Shown here: positions 48,014 through 59,329 of the stretch, in pieces
How positions within the stretch are numbered: the first letter of the stretch is position 1
Layout of the letters: the number at the start of each line of letters is the position of its first letter
Origin: Galerina marginata
Taxonomy: Eukaryota; Basidiomycota; Agaricomycetes; Agaricales; Galerinaceae
Length of the DNA: 64,000 nt
Direction: 5' to 3'
NCBI GenBank assembly: GCA_023014335.1
Contig: JAECYW010000030.1
Span: 62,001 to 126,000, forward strand
Made by a program: the position numbers and the translations under genes
The notes under the pieces: generated by a model
Database searches by the model: none
The model's input: only the letters and a program-made list of their open reading frames with translations
What the model was told of the DNA's origin: nothing

Positions 48014-51000
48014 CTATATACCTTCACAATGAAGGGCATAAAGCGATACGGCTAAGCACTGGTTGCGAGGTGGTTGACGCCCATTCAGTGCCTCCAGTTC
48101 GGTGCGCGATGGTCCGACACTTGTCTTCAGCCTATTGTCTGTAGTCGTCCAAATGTATTCATACGGATTATTTCCAGGCTGGTAAAATGTGGCTTTCATG
48201 GAGTCCTTGACACCGCGTTTTGACTTGAACGCAGCGATACCCCATGTCGTTGCGCAGTATGTCTCTCGGACAATAAGTAGGGTGCCATTCTCCACCTCCG
48301 GAATGGAACGCATGTCCTTCAGGTGATGGTACCAGCTGGACATGTTATTTTGAAAATAATCTTTCACCGCCGTTTGTTTGAAGAACTTATCAGCTAGTAC
48401 AGAATTCTCTGCTCCCTGAGGCAAGACCATGATTTCTCCACCTCGCGCCGGGTTCTTTGTTGTAAATTCATACCGCCTACAAGGGAGATCAATCAGCACA
48501 TAATAACAGGCAACTAAAAAACTCGGTTCACGTTTTAACGGGCATAGTCCACGGTGGTTGAAGGTTTATATTATTGCTGAGGAAACATTGTCTTTTCATT
48601 ATGTCCACCCTCCTGACATAATCATCGCTCCAGGTGGCTTGAATATGCTCGTACGGTCTTGGTGGAGGTGTAGCCCCGAGTGCTCTATTGTCTTCGTACG
48701 AGCGGAAGATATTAAATAAAACATTAATTTCTCCAGACTCGTGAAGGTATACCACGTCTCCAACGTCAATGCCATGCCTTTGGCCGTCAGCACCAACAAG
48801 ACGAGGTCGAGGATACCAGAGTGGAATCAGATTTGGGGTGTCAAACATAGTAATTGAAGAGGTGAATGAGGGGATATGATCCTCGACCCCTCTCGCGAAT
48901 CGCCACTGAAACCCCTCAAATGGGATTAATTGAACCACATTCTTTGAATGAGACATTGATTCGGATATATCTGTATGAGTGATTTCGACCTGTTCTGCAG
49001 AATTTTCTGGACTGTGTTGGTTCTGTAAAAGTGCGATTACTTTGGGATGAACACTGGCCTTCACTGTTTGGAACTCACCCGACACCGCTCACACAAAAAT
49101 CTGTGATGGTCAGAGATGAAAAATTCCGCGCATAACTGATGATGCCAATCAAGGCACCAAGTACACTGGACGGTAGGCCTTGTTTCGTCATCTGATGAGG
49201 GTTACTCGAGTATAAGCTTTTGAACGGAGGCAAATAGGTGTGGTCCCAGCGCACTCACCTTCCTCACCACATATACAGTTAAACATCTCCGCGTCTTCAA
49301 CGACTTGCTTACAAACAAGGCATATCTCCTGTGGATTTGGACTTGAATATACGACAATGGCAGTGCGCGTAATATCTGTGGTAAGAGTAATTTCATCACG
49401 ACTATAGCCCGGACACCGATGAGCAGTTTTGGTTCTATGTCTTCCGCGTTGGCGGGTCAGTGCTGATTCTGAAGATGAAGAATGCAATCTTAAGGAATAC
49501 TGGAACTGGCGCGCTATATTATTGAGTGTGTTGGTCTCTGTTGTCGGTGGTTTCCAAACCAATTCACGGCGATGACCTGTAGGCGTGCCTCGACGAGACC
49601 TTTCAGAGAATTCCTGTGGAACTGGAAATGTCGGCAGTGGGGGTCTCAAATTGATGGATTGGGCCGGCTCAGTGGGCCCTTCTGTGCTTTCAAGGAGTTG
49701 CTCTGTACTAAAGGACGCTTCTTCTGGAAGAGTCTCATCCATTTCATCGACAACGGTGTGTCGGATCTCCTGGGCTGCATGCTTTCTAATTAATTATTCA
49801 TGATAGCAAGTCCACTGAAAGATTACTTGCTTTTATAGTGAGTCTGGGAAGCAGCCTCGAACGTCTGAGAAAAAAATAAAAGCTGTCACTTCACTTCACG
49901 ACGTGGTAGAATTGAAACGAGTCACCTTTTTAATGAGTCCATGGAATATTTGCAATCCTGTGTCAGCGCGGCTGGACTGACCATACAATTCAGTCATTTT
50001 GCCCAGCCCATCTGGGTCAAAGTGAATTATCAGTTTTCCCTTGCGACTGAAGAGGGTAAAATGCTGGGATGTTCTTTAGTGCCAGTAAAGGTAAAATGTC
50101 AGCAGTTTTGCTCACATCTAATCCGACAGATTCAAAGGGGTAGTTCAGATCCAGGAGGTAATCTAGACCTAACTGTAGAATCTATTAAGCCCGTACAAGC
50201 GAGACGCCTGAGAAGATGAGCCGTACGGAGACGTCAGTAACCTGCAGACCAATCAACATTCATAACACAGCTGCAGGCAACCAACCTACTGTCTGCAGTC
50301 CCGAGATCAGGGTTTGCTGTTGACCTCTCTTTAGATCCTGCCCGAGCATATGATCGGCAGTGCAATCATATTCTGTTGGAGATTTTATGAGGGCTTAATC
50401 AATGTATTTGGGCTTGAAGCTTGAAGATCCACGAACCACCGTCGTAAATGAGAAACGGAATCTCGGATCTCCGAGACGAAACTGCTATCACATGAGGGAT
50501 ATTGGAATGCCTGGTGGGTGATTTGTCAATCCAAGTTCTGGTTACAAGACAATATTTTTATGTCATACATTACTTTATGGTCAATCATGAGTCTGGCATC
50601 GTCCCGGCAACGCTTGAACTAAAGGTCAAGGGCTATTCGATAATATATGTAGGGCTTACTTCATTGGCGCGACTGCCTTCGTAGGTCTTTACAGCTACAA
50701 TTTCGCCAGATTTTTTGTTTAGAGCCGAGAACAACCGGTATCCACGACCTTTGTAGATTTGTCGCTCAAGAGACACGTCTTCGCTATCAAGCTGCAAAAA
50801 ACAGTCAAGGAAAAGAGTAAAAATTTAAGGTCATAGCATACTTACTTCACGAAGGCTCTGAAAGGTTCTACTTCGATGACTAGAAGCGTCTATCAGACGT
50901 TGGGTTGAATTTATAAAGTAATAGAAACTGATCAAAAGTATACAACTCACGGTCATCGCTCGCTTCTGCCATAACCACCTGATTGCCCAAGATGTTGTTA

Positions 51001-51059
51001 AATGTTGCCCCAATTGAGACGAAATGATGGGCGCCAGCGAAAGCACTGTGAAGTGCCAT
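48014..51059 (-). CDS. Pseudokinase - zinc-finger - C-terminal-domain fusion protein
   Basis: Fourteen exons, reading down: 51059-50951, 50889-50846, 50791-50660, 50618-50569, 50510-50437, 50372-50290, 50241-50227, 50172-50116, 50063-49926, 49864-49827, 49785-49259, 49191-49079, 49022-48532 and 48476-48014. All phases agree, giving 777 residues. The N-terminus has the mushroom-type FNNILGNQ motif. A kinase-like domain covers about 52-235: KGRGYRLFSAL loop, VAVK with Lys86, MHSNIPHVIAV, IPFLIYDG hinge, GLDYLLDL. There is no HRD, and the DFG position reads HFDP, so it is probably inactive. Then HRCPGYSRDEI (about 369-379) and a PHD-like finger: Cys402, Cys405, Cys417/419, Cys432, Cys435, His440, Cys443, Cys456, Cys459. 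The C-terminal 300 residues (DVGDVVYLHESGEINVLFNI, EIMVLPQGA, NGTLLIV) belong to a domain I associate with mushroom genomes. The join over intron 49786-49826 makes this one gene. Confidence 0.78.
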
Positions 51060-51135
51060 TAGCACACCGATGAGAAAGCTAAGCTGTTTTAAAACCTGAA
51101 GTGGGCTTGATATAGTGGATCTGAACGGTTTACTG

Positions 51136-51792
51136 TCAGAGTTGATCCAAGTGTAACGTGATCTTCTGCAGAGTCCCCGGTGTCGGAGCTGTTTTCCAGT
51201 CCAGTAGAGTGCGTGAGTATGTCTTCTGGTTCGCCTTGTCTCGAAACCGACTGTCCATGAGATCAGGCCGATAGGGGCACCATCAATGATTTGATTACCT
51301 CAAAGCCCTTGAGAATCGCCATTAAGGACGTCTTGAGAACGGAGTATTGAACAGCGTCAGCGCCACAAGAGAGAAATTGCCATCGTGTTTCGGATCCAAC
51401 AATGATCTGGATGTCACGGAGGATTCTGGCCAGCCCAAATTAGTCATTACATCGAATGATGATCCCTAAATCGAAAGGTCGTACTGGTCAAGTTGTGCTA
51501 TATTGTCATAGAGAGGAGACCGTTGCTCTGTTTCTTCTACCAGTTTGGAAATCTGGCGCGTTATTTGGGCAGTTTCTTCTGCTATCAGTTGCGTTTTCTC
51601 ATCATAACGACGATATGGCGGTAGAGTCCTTGCGAAAGAGAATAAGAGGTGTTTTGAGGTGTGAAGGCGAGGGCATATTTCTGCGACGATGAGCTGGACC
51701 TGGTAGGTAATTTTTTTCAGAAAACCAAAGCAAATCGTCGTCCGTGTCAAGAACATACCTTCCAGCTCCCGATAGTAGGCTCGCTTGGCCAT
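51136..51792 (-). CDS. Helical protein resembling N-terminal adaptor domains of mushroom signalling proteins
   Basis: Three exons, reading down (51792-51485, 51425-51299, 51225-51136), join to 174 residues. Introns are 59 nt (GTACGA..CAG) and 73 nt (GTAATC..CAG). The product is all-helical in appearance, with heptad-like KTQLIAEETAQITRQISKLV and DQILRDIQIIVGSETRWQF. From memory such helical segments stand at the N-terminus of mushroom NLR- and kinase-like proteins; this is a weak resemblance. It ends only 76 bp before the ATG of the pseudokinase fusion on the same strand, where a short in-frame route (SFLIGVL before MALHSAF) could even fuse the two. The start at 51792 is the first ATG in frame; an upstream exon is possible. 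A CATATTTAAG box lies near 51910. Confidence 0.5.
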
Positions 51793-52089
51793 ATCGAGAG
51801 CCACCTGGAAATGTATTCCAGAAAACGCTGCATTCAGCGGTGGAATTGCAGAGGATTAGGGAAGGGAGGAAGTACAATGCATGCGTTAACAGCTTGAACT
51901 TAAATATGGCGCGAGCCTAATGCGATGCAGTGACCATCGTCACAAAATCGGTGCACCGTGGGTTTGCATGTAAGTTACCAAGTACTCGCGTACTTGGAGT
52001 GGACAATTACAGTTGAGACCCTCATATCACATAGCCCAGGTGGACAGTCCAGGGCATGCATTATCGCAAGCTGTACCCCACGTTGTTAG

Positions 52090-55000
52090 AGCTAATTATA
52101 CTACAGTTTGTTGCGGTGCCGTTCAAGTGCGTTTGCACGACGAAGTTGGAAAATAAACTGTTGTTATTACTAGATGACAGAAGAGAAAAAGCTGTGGAGC
52201 ATTCGACTGACGAGCAAAACCTTTCCGCGTAATAAAGCGCCAAGGGGAAATCAGATATAACACGGACAATAGAGGTCGGGGCGAGCGGCGCGGGCGAGAA
52301 CGGCGACGTTGGCAGAGGTGAGAGGCAAAATGCGGAATGTGATTGATAAGGGGCGAGCAGCGAGAATGCGTGGCTGTCATGCTGGTAAGCTTGACGACTC
52401 AGATGAATCGTCGGTCGGCAGGCGGGGACGGGGCATGGATGCGGTGATGGACGTGGCGAGCCGAGCCTGGTACAAAAAACTGGAAGGCGAGAGCTGATGA
52501 TGCAGTCGAGAGGATGCGAAGAGCGGTCCTTATCTTCGTTGATTTCCCATATTCGTGTTCGCATTCGTGTGCTTCCAAGCCAGGCCGTCCTCCTCCTCCT
52601 CCTCCTCGGCTCGCAAGCCTACCCGTCCACGGACAGTACCCGAATCAGCAGGGCATCAGCAACATCGCAGTGCCGTTCAAGTGCCTTTGCACGACGAAGT
52701 TCGAAAATAAACGGTTGCTATTATATGGATGACAAAAGAGAACAAGCTCTGGACCATTCGAACTGACAGGTATAACCTTTCCGCGTAATAAAGCGCCTAG
52801 GGGAAATCGGTTATAACACTGACAATAGGGGTCGGGGAAAACGGCAGGGGCGAGGACGGCGTCGTTGTCGTTGGCAGAACTAAGAGGCAAAATGTGGAAT
52901 GTGATGGGTAAGGAGCAGCGAGAACCCGCGGCTGTCATGCTAGAGCTGTGAGCTTGACGACTCAGATGGTATGGCCGCAGGAATCGTCGGTCGGAAGCGG
53001 GGGGCGGGGGCATGGATCCGGTGATGGACTTGGCAAGCCGAGCCTGGTACGAAGAACCGAAAGGCGAGAGCTGAATCAGCTGATGATGCAGTCGAAAGGG
53101 GAGAGAGGACGCGAAGAAGGGGCTTTTCTTTGTTGACTTCCCGTATTCGTGTTCGCATTCGTGTTCGTCTTGGCTAGACGCCACCCTCTTCCTCGGCTCG
53201 CCAGCCCGCCCGTCCACGGACAGTATCAGTATCAGCAGGGCGTCAGCAACATCGCCAAAATCAGCAACGTCAGTACCAGCTGCGCCGACTGCCCACCCTC
53301 GCCCCGCCCCATCAAACACCCGCCAAATGTCGAAGCTCCTCGTCCAGTACTCCAGTAGCGCTGACCTCATCCCCGTACCACAAGCCACATGGCCAGCAGC
53401 GCGGGCTTCTAAGGTTGCTTATACATTTGCTTTCGGGGAGGGGTGGGGGATGAGCTGTGTTTCAGGAGCGTGGCGCGCTGGGAAGGAGACTAGTAGGGCA
53501 GGGAGGGACGGAGGGCAGGATGATGCAGCAGCAGCGCGACGCGCAGGTGGGACGGGCATGACGCGAGGACGACCGAGGGGAAAAGGAGCGGCAACGGGGA
53601 TGGCTGCGACGACGGCTCTGGTAGAAATTCGTTCAACCCTAATTGAGATTTCACACTGCACTGAGTGGAGGAAAGCCGAGGGCAGCCGATGGTGGCTGCC
53701 ACCACATCTGCGACTGGACTGCAGGTCATCTACTCGAGTATCTCCCCCGCTGAAGCGACCCGCACCAGCCTCCCAATGCCGGAGACGCAAACATAGGGAT
53801 CTTCGAGCGGCATCCGCACCCGCACCCGCACCCGCACCCGCAGGTGCCAGGCTAGAACTTGTAGTTTGAAAACTCAAATGGCAGGTCCGCAGCCGCATCT
53901 TCGTTCGGCGGCGCGTGGATGTAGTGGTGGACGGGACAAAGTCGAGAATGATACAGAAAACTGAGAGCCTCGCATTCGTATCCCTGCTGGTGCTCCTCCA
54001 AGATGGCTGCGTCGTTCCCCGTTCCCGTTCCTGCTCCTCCTCCCCGGCTCACGTGCCCGCCCGCCGCCCCCGCACCAGCAGCGCCACCAAATCAGCAACA
54101 TCAGTACCAGCTGCCTGCCCCACACCGCCCCACCACGTCGCGCTGCCATCGCTCCCTTATAACACACCCGCCAACGGGACGACGGTCCTAGGATCTACAA
54201 TGGGGCGATTCCGCCAGCAGCAGGAACCTCATTCGCATGCCACAAGCGGCGGGACTGGCGAAGATCGCATCGCTCACGCTGCCTTTATGGTCGCGACGCA
54301 CGCAGGAGCATCAGTGCAGCGCGCCGGGGTGGGGATAGGCAGGACGTAAGGGGGGCTGAGAGGGACAGAAGGAAGGAGGGTGCGGCAGCAGGGAGGTCTG
54401 CGACGGCGACCTCAGAAGTAGATTCTGCTTGTAGCATGAAAGATAGGATGGTACGAATCCGTCATCGTTATCGTCATCGGTTGGAGGCGCGGGCGGGGTG
54501 AGGAGGACGGGGCCAGCAACGATCGTACAGTCCGCTTTTACGTGTGCTCTCGAGGAGGGGCGGGGCGAATGGCCCAGCCGCGGCCTCATGCCTACTCCAT
54601 ACCTATGCCCAGCAACCTTGGTACGCGCTTTTCGGTTTGGCTTTGGGAGTGAAGCACAGTACGGTGCGGCGGGATGGGCAGGACGCGAGCATGGTTGGGA
54701 CGGGAATGGACGGAGTCTAAGGTAGGGAAGCACTGCGACTGCTAGCCACACGCAGAAGGGATACGCAAGGAAGTTGGTTGGTTGGTAGGACATTCTGCTC
54801 ACTGCCCTGGAGTGGAATGGGTCGTGACGATGCTGTCGAGGATAGATGGTGCAGATCTAGGTCGAGGCACGGATCCAGACGATGAATCGACGTGGCGATC
54901 GAGTGTCATGACCATGGTAGCAGCTGAGCAAGGCAGGAGCTCCATGGAGGCGGTCGAGGCGGAGAGGAAGATCTTGCAGTGGGACAGGGTACCAACAATG

Positions 55001-55550
55001 AGCTATAGAACGGCAAACTGTATTCAGCTTCGACTTCAGGGAACCGATAGATCAAGAGACACGTACCTAGTCGCTCGTTCCTTTGCTGACTCGTGTTTCG
55101 ATTCCAATGACGATACGAAATCGGCACGTTCGTGGCTCGGTAAGAATCGAAATGCTGGCTTGTCATAATCCGAGCTTTTATTCTTGGAAAATATCAGCAA
55201 AGATTGAGCTAACCAGAACGTCGTTGCTTACCCTAACCCAAAACTCGTGCTATGCCATCCAAAAGATCACGAAGAAAGCTGGAAAAAAAAGAGTAACACC
55301 ATGCGCAAAGCGCGCCGTCGCACGAATCATCGTATCTTCAAGGCGTCGAAGATGTCCAGAGAATAGATGCCACAAGTGAGTTCCGCATCCCGTAGAGGAT
55401 CGTAAGAGTGTACGTTGAGGAAATAGACACGGAGGAGGGTGGATGATGGTGGGGCGGGCGTGATGGGGAGGAGTTGATCCCAACAGCCAACACGTGACTA
55501 ATGCGATGACGCGACGCGCCCCTATTCCTAAACAATATGCAGCACAAGCA
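52090..55550. repeat. Composite GC-rich repeat cluster 5
   Basis: It begins with a tandem pair (below) instead of the usual left end. The GC-rich middle carries CCCGCACCCGCACCCGCACC near 53817 and CACCCGCCAA blocks. The right end at 55010-55540 ends with GATCCCAACAGCCAACACGT and GATGACGCGACGCGCC. Same family as clusters 1-4. Confidence 0.75.
52109..53250. repeat. Tandem duplication at the left of cluster 5
   Basis: Unit 52109-52665 is repeated at 52668-53250. Both start with GTGCCGTTCAAGTGC, contain CCTTTCCGCGTAATAAAGCG, and continue into the GC-rich body and the CGTATTCGTGTTCGCATTCG block. Confidence 0.8.
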
Positions 55551-55829
55551 AAGCCCAATCCCTTTTTTTGGGCTACAAGTCGAGTTTTTACTCATCAAAA
55601 TTCTGGTGGGTCTTGTATTCTGCATTTAAATAAGCTTGTTAATAGTGTTTTCTTTGAGAGCAGCCTTGGCTTTAAGCTTCTTATTGACGGTGTTCAGCTC
55701 AAACGCATCTCAACTCAATAAATTCCAAATTAGGACCGTCCCTTCCTATTCATCGTACCAAAAATACTGACCTCTCTACTTATTAAAAGCCTCAATTTCT
55801 GTCCAGTGCCAATAGTAAATTGTCATACT

Positions 55830-56303
55830 TTATTTTTCGACGTATCCTATTGCGTTTCCATCTGACCGTTTCTTGCTTGGGAAGGCGATGCAACTTCCGT
55901 AGTTTCTGACTGAATATTCTTCCACTCGTTTTCTTTCAACTCCACTCCTCTGGGCATGGCCTTCCCTTTGACACTTACTGCTAACGTTTGCTTTCGTGTC
56001 CTCCTGTGTTCTTCTTACTCTATATTTCCCATGCATAGCTCACGACAGCTCGTTTCCTAACCTCTTCGTGACCTTATTATTTCTTGTTTGATCGGAACGA
56101 CGGATCATTCCCATTTTTAAGTCACTTCCATCGTTGCCTCCGTCTCGCAATGGCTCTTTTCTCAGCATACGAGCGAGTAGTCGCCTAACGAGATTGACGA
56201 GGAACCGTTGTTCCGGCAGGGAAGTTGATCTCGAGAAATAACCATTTTTCACCGAAAAGGAAATTGATTGCTCTCTTAAAAATGCCTGAAGGTTGTGGGA
56301 CAT
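55830..56303 (-). pseudogene. 158-codon ORF interrupted by one in-frame TGA
   Basis: From ATG 56303 the frame reads through a strongly protein-like sequence (STSLPEQRFLVNLVRRLLAR, then NKVTKRLGNEL). It meets TGA at 56042-56040, and continues in the same frame to TAA at 55830 (RRTQEDTKANV, NYGSCIAFPSKKRS, AIGYVEK). A 24-nt intron (GTGAGC..ATAG) could remove the stop but would be far shorter than any other here. More likely a single nonsense change in a recently active gene, or recoding. Basic and soluble; no domain recognised. It lies between cluster 5 and the seven-helix gene. Confidence 0.5.
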
Positions 56304-56960
56304 GCACTGCTAGATTTACCCCCAGCAGTTTGATTGTCCGTGGACAATGTCAACTACCGCCTCGGAAGAAAATCCTAGGCACTTAAGAAACAGGGCGGTC
56401 GCATGTTTCTCTAAGGCTATACTTACACGTTCTCACCGGTTACTATCCAATGGAGGAAACCCGTTCTGTTCGCTATTGACGTCTGATGCAATTTAACAAT
56501 GCATGCACCCAGAATAACGGCCCCCGGTGAAGCTTTTCTGGTCGCAGGAAGTAGGAAAAAGAGGGGGTTGTGTGTCTCCGTAATTAATACTTTAAATTCC
56601 TATGTGATGGTGTGGGGTAAAGCCGGATTTTTTCTGTTAAAGCTACTTTTGAGACGCAGCGTTCAGTCATTTGCGTTGTCCAGCTTATACGCTAGAATAT
56701 ATCTTTGGCGCAGATTAAAGAAGCACGGAAGCTGATCTGCGGCGATTGCCAGATGAAGGCAACTTGCCTTTCCACGGAATGTATGATATCTAATTCGATT
56801 CTACAATATACATACGTCCAGTGGCTGGGAATGCTCTATAAAGTCTCGGCCCTTGAGCAACGTGCAAAGCCCATCAATTTGTTTACAATTCGTTAATTGC
56901 TGCGGGTGTACTTGGTTTGTTCTCACTTGAACCCGCTCGCCTCCAAATCCACTGGCTAAC
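56304..56960. other. Upstream region of the seven-helix gene
   Basis: Short ORFs only (56499-56735, 56705-56896). A CTCTATAAAG TATA-like box lies near 56832, about 130 bp before the ATG at 56961. Confidence 0.35.
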
Positions 56961-58038
56961 ATGGTCGATGTCGATGATGGAAGGTTTTTCTGGGCGTTTT
57001 GTGGCACTATTGCCTCATCCATGGCGTACATTGTCACCATCACACTCTACAATAGCTGCCTCCGAGGACTTGTAAAGAGGGTCCCCTCATTCTCGACCAG
57101 AAAACGACGATTCATGCTTATCTACATCAGTCTCCTGCTGGTCCTAACTACATGTTCCTTGTTTCAGCAAATCTACGCCATCACAATTTCACTCTTCTAT
57201 CCAAACGCGCCAGATAGAACTGTTCTTAGTGGTTTCTGGATTTCTGAATTCACTCCTGATAAATTCCCTCCTTTGCTTCTCCTCACGGTTTGGGGAGTAG
57301 ATGGTGTCATGGTAATCTTATCCGCCTTTTGCTCTTGCCATTGATGGTCTTATTCTATCCAAAAGATTTGGCGCTGCTTTGTACTATACCAAAACACCTC
57401 AACAGTCTACCGAAATATGGCTATCGGCCTGCTCATCCTAATTTCTTTGGCGTCGTTTGGTGTGTATCACTATGTAAAATCTTGGTTTTACCTCCAGTTG
57501 ACTCCTTCTCTAATTCAGGTGCTGGATTGTTTGTTTTACTCGATGGAAGTTTTTTACTTCCCGTACTTATAACCGCCTCCATCTCGGCCCTTTCCAACAT
57601 TGTTCTTTCGCTTTTAATCGTGTGCCGACTTCTCTATCACCAAAAATACCTGCGCAGAGTTCTTGGAGTCAGCCATGGGTTGGTCTATAACAAGATTATA
57701 ACCATTTGCGTCGAATCCTGCGCCTTGATTGTCTTTTTCATGGTGGCTTATAGTATTATGCGTATGGCTGGATGGCTGGTACGGTGGATTGCATTTTTCC
57801 TACTCCCACATATTTGCGTGAGCGCAGTACATCACATTTCTTTGATTCGAAATTCACTGTAAAATCTCAGGTTATATCTGCCCTCATGCTTGTCCGGCGA
57901 GTCGTAAAAGGAATTGAGTCAACAACCACAATTCCCCCACTCTCAGGTGTCGGTCATCAAGCTGGACTAGCTCGTGTAGAAGAAAATATTCAGTTCGTGA
58001 ATCCAGTTAGTACCGGAGTTATGCAGGAAGGTGTTTGA
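56961..58038 (+). CDS. Seven-helix integral membrane protein, mushroom family
   Basis: Four exons (56961-57311, 57366-57459, 57519-57817, 57871-58038), introns of 54, 59 and 53 nt, 303 residues. Hydrophobic segments alternate with short loops in a seven-helix pattern: an N-terminal helix after VDDGRFFWAF, LIYISLLLVLTTCSLF, LLLLTVWGVDGVM running into IWRCFVLYQNT across intron 1, MAIGLLILISLASF, ITASISALSNIVLSLLIVCR, RRVLGVSHGLVYNKIITICV, ESCALIVFFMVAYSI, and FFLLPHIC joined by splicing to VISALMLVRRV. The order of WRCFVLYQN, RLLYHQKYLR, VESCALIV and a PxIC-VI-S end matches a large uncharacterised Agaricomycete family known to me by sequence only. A Ser/Thr-rich cytosolic tail follows. GPCR-like topology; ligand unknown. 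Confidence 0.83.
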
Positions 58039-59089
58039 TGTTTATACGCATTTCATTAATATCTATATATCCAGGAAAATCTCGTGTCATGTCGTTGCAT
58101 CCGATCATTAGAGATATTGCGAGTTGCTACGGTAATATATTCCAGCCAAACAGGGTCTTTCCATTGCAGCGGGTGAGGCTGTTCGAGTTCCGAGCACCAA
58201 CCACCCACTACGTCTGCGTAACCTCAAGATGGTGTGTCGACCCAGAGACTACTAATTGATTCGAGATGGACAGATCCTGAAGACGGTACATATTATTCAG
58301 TTTGCGGAAATAATGAAGTGGGATTGTTGATGCGAAATCAAAAATTCGGGAAATGTTGATCTGGAACATCTGAGCTCTTTATCTCAATCAGATTTCGAGG
58401 GACGGATATAGTTTAACCGAATCTAAATCGCAAGAAACCACCATGTCGTAAATCTGGCCATCAGTATAGCCCCCATTGCTCCTGGAATTTAATCGGAATA
58501 TAATACTGAATGAGGAAAAAGTTGACGATCGAACTGCCGCGCCATCGAACAGGAGAGTGAATTATTCGAGAAGAAGGTAGAAAAGCGATTCCTGCACATG
58601 GAACACCTAAAGAGAAACGAAAGTGTGAAAGGAAGGATGGTACGCACATGACACAGCTAGTGAGCGCTCGCTTTAGTCCGACTATTGTAGGCTTTCCACG
58701 GAGGCAAACAGCAACGGGGTTAGCGTCGTACACGTTTTTGACGTCGATTATAGCAAAGCTGAGGTAATTGTCGCAAAAAGCTATTTTTGGTTATCACGTG
58801 ATCTAACGCGTCACAACCCCCTTAACGGTCCGGGCCTGTTACAACGCGTTAGCACAAAAACGAAAAATCAGCTAAACACCTTAGAATCCCTTTTTTTTTT
58901 GGCTCACGTAGATTTAGAGCTCGTTTAGTAACGGTCCATGCGGTTTTTTAAGATTTTGGTATGGAAGTGGTTGAGAAATATGATAGGTACATTTATCCGT
59001 AACGGCCTGTAACGCGCGTTGTAACGTCACGTGCGTTACAACTCCGATTTGATTTTTGCGACATACGAAAGGATGACAGTTCCTGTTAC
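58039..59089. other. Spacer with a segment shared with 17.4 kb
   Basis: 58690-58770 is a diverged copy of 17395-17475 (TTTCCACGGAGGCAAACAGC against TTTCCACGGAGGTGAACGGC). From 58795 to 59045 there are several CACGTG- and ACGCGTTA-like palindromes. No complete gene. Confidence 0.5.
59018..59042. repeat. Inverted repeat centred on CACGTG
   Basis: Arms GTTGTAACG and CGTTACAAC flank the 7-nt centre TCACGTG. It lies about 190 bp before the TATA box of MYND gene B. A symmetric protein-binding site is possible. Confidence 0.6.
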
Positions 59090-59231
59090 AAGGTCTAGGA
59101 AGCCTGGCCCAGAGCACATTACTACAACAAGAGATAAAGATAGAAATTTCTATTATATGTAATACTGTTCAAGCGAAGTTGAAGTGAGTACAGAGAAGAA
59201 TTGGTGGACAGGGAGCCGAGACGCGACGCGT

Positions 59232-59244
59232 TATAAAGCACGTG
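59232..59244 (+). promoter_or_regulatory. TATA box and CACGTG element before MYND gene B
   Basis: TATAAA at 59232-59237 and CACGTG at 59239-59244, 98 bp before the ATG, identical in sequence and spacing to copy A. Confidence 0.6.
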
Positions 59245-59329
59245 ACCATGTGACGAGCCCGCCAGCTGTCAGTGCCACTGCAAGTTGAATTTCTCGTCGT
59301 CGTCCTCTTCCAGTCTCCGTGAGGTCGCC

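Noticed and set aside
48014..49742. Separate gene starting at ATG 49742 (finger plus C-terminal domain)
   Set aside because: A 41-nt intron at 49786-49826 joins it in frame to the pseudokinase exons, and the kinase-like part would otherwise end abruptly. Kept as one gene, with the two-gene option noted.
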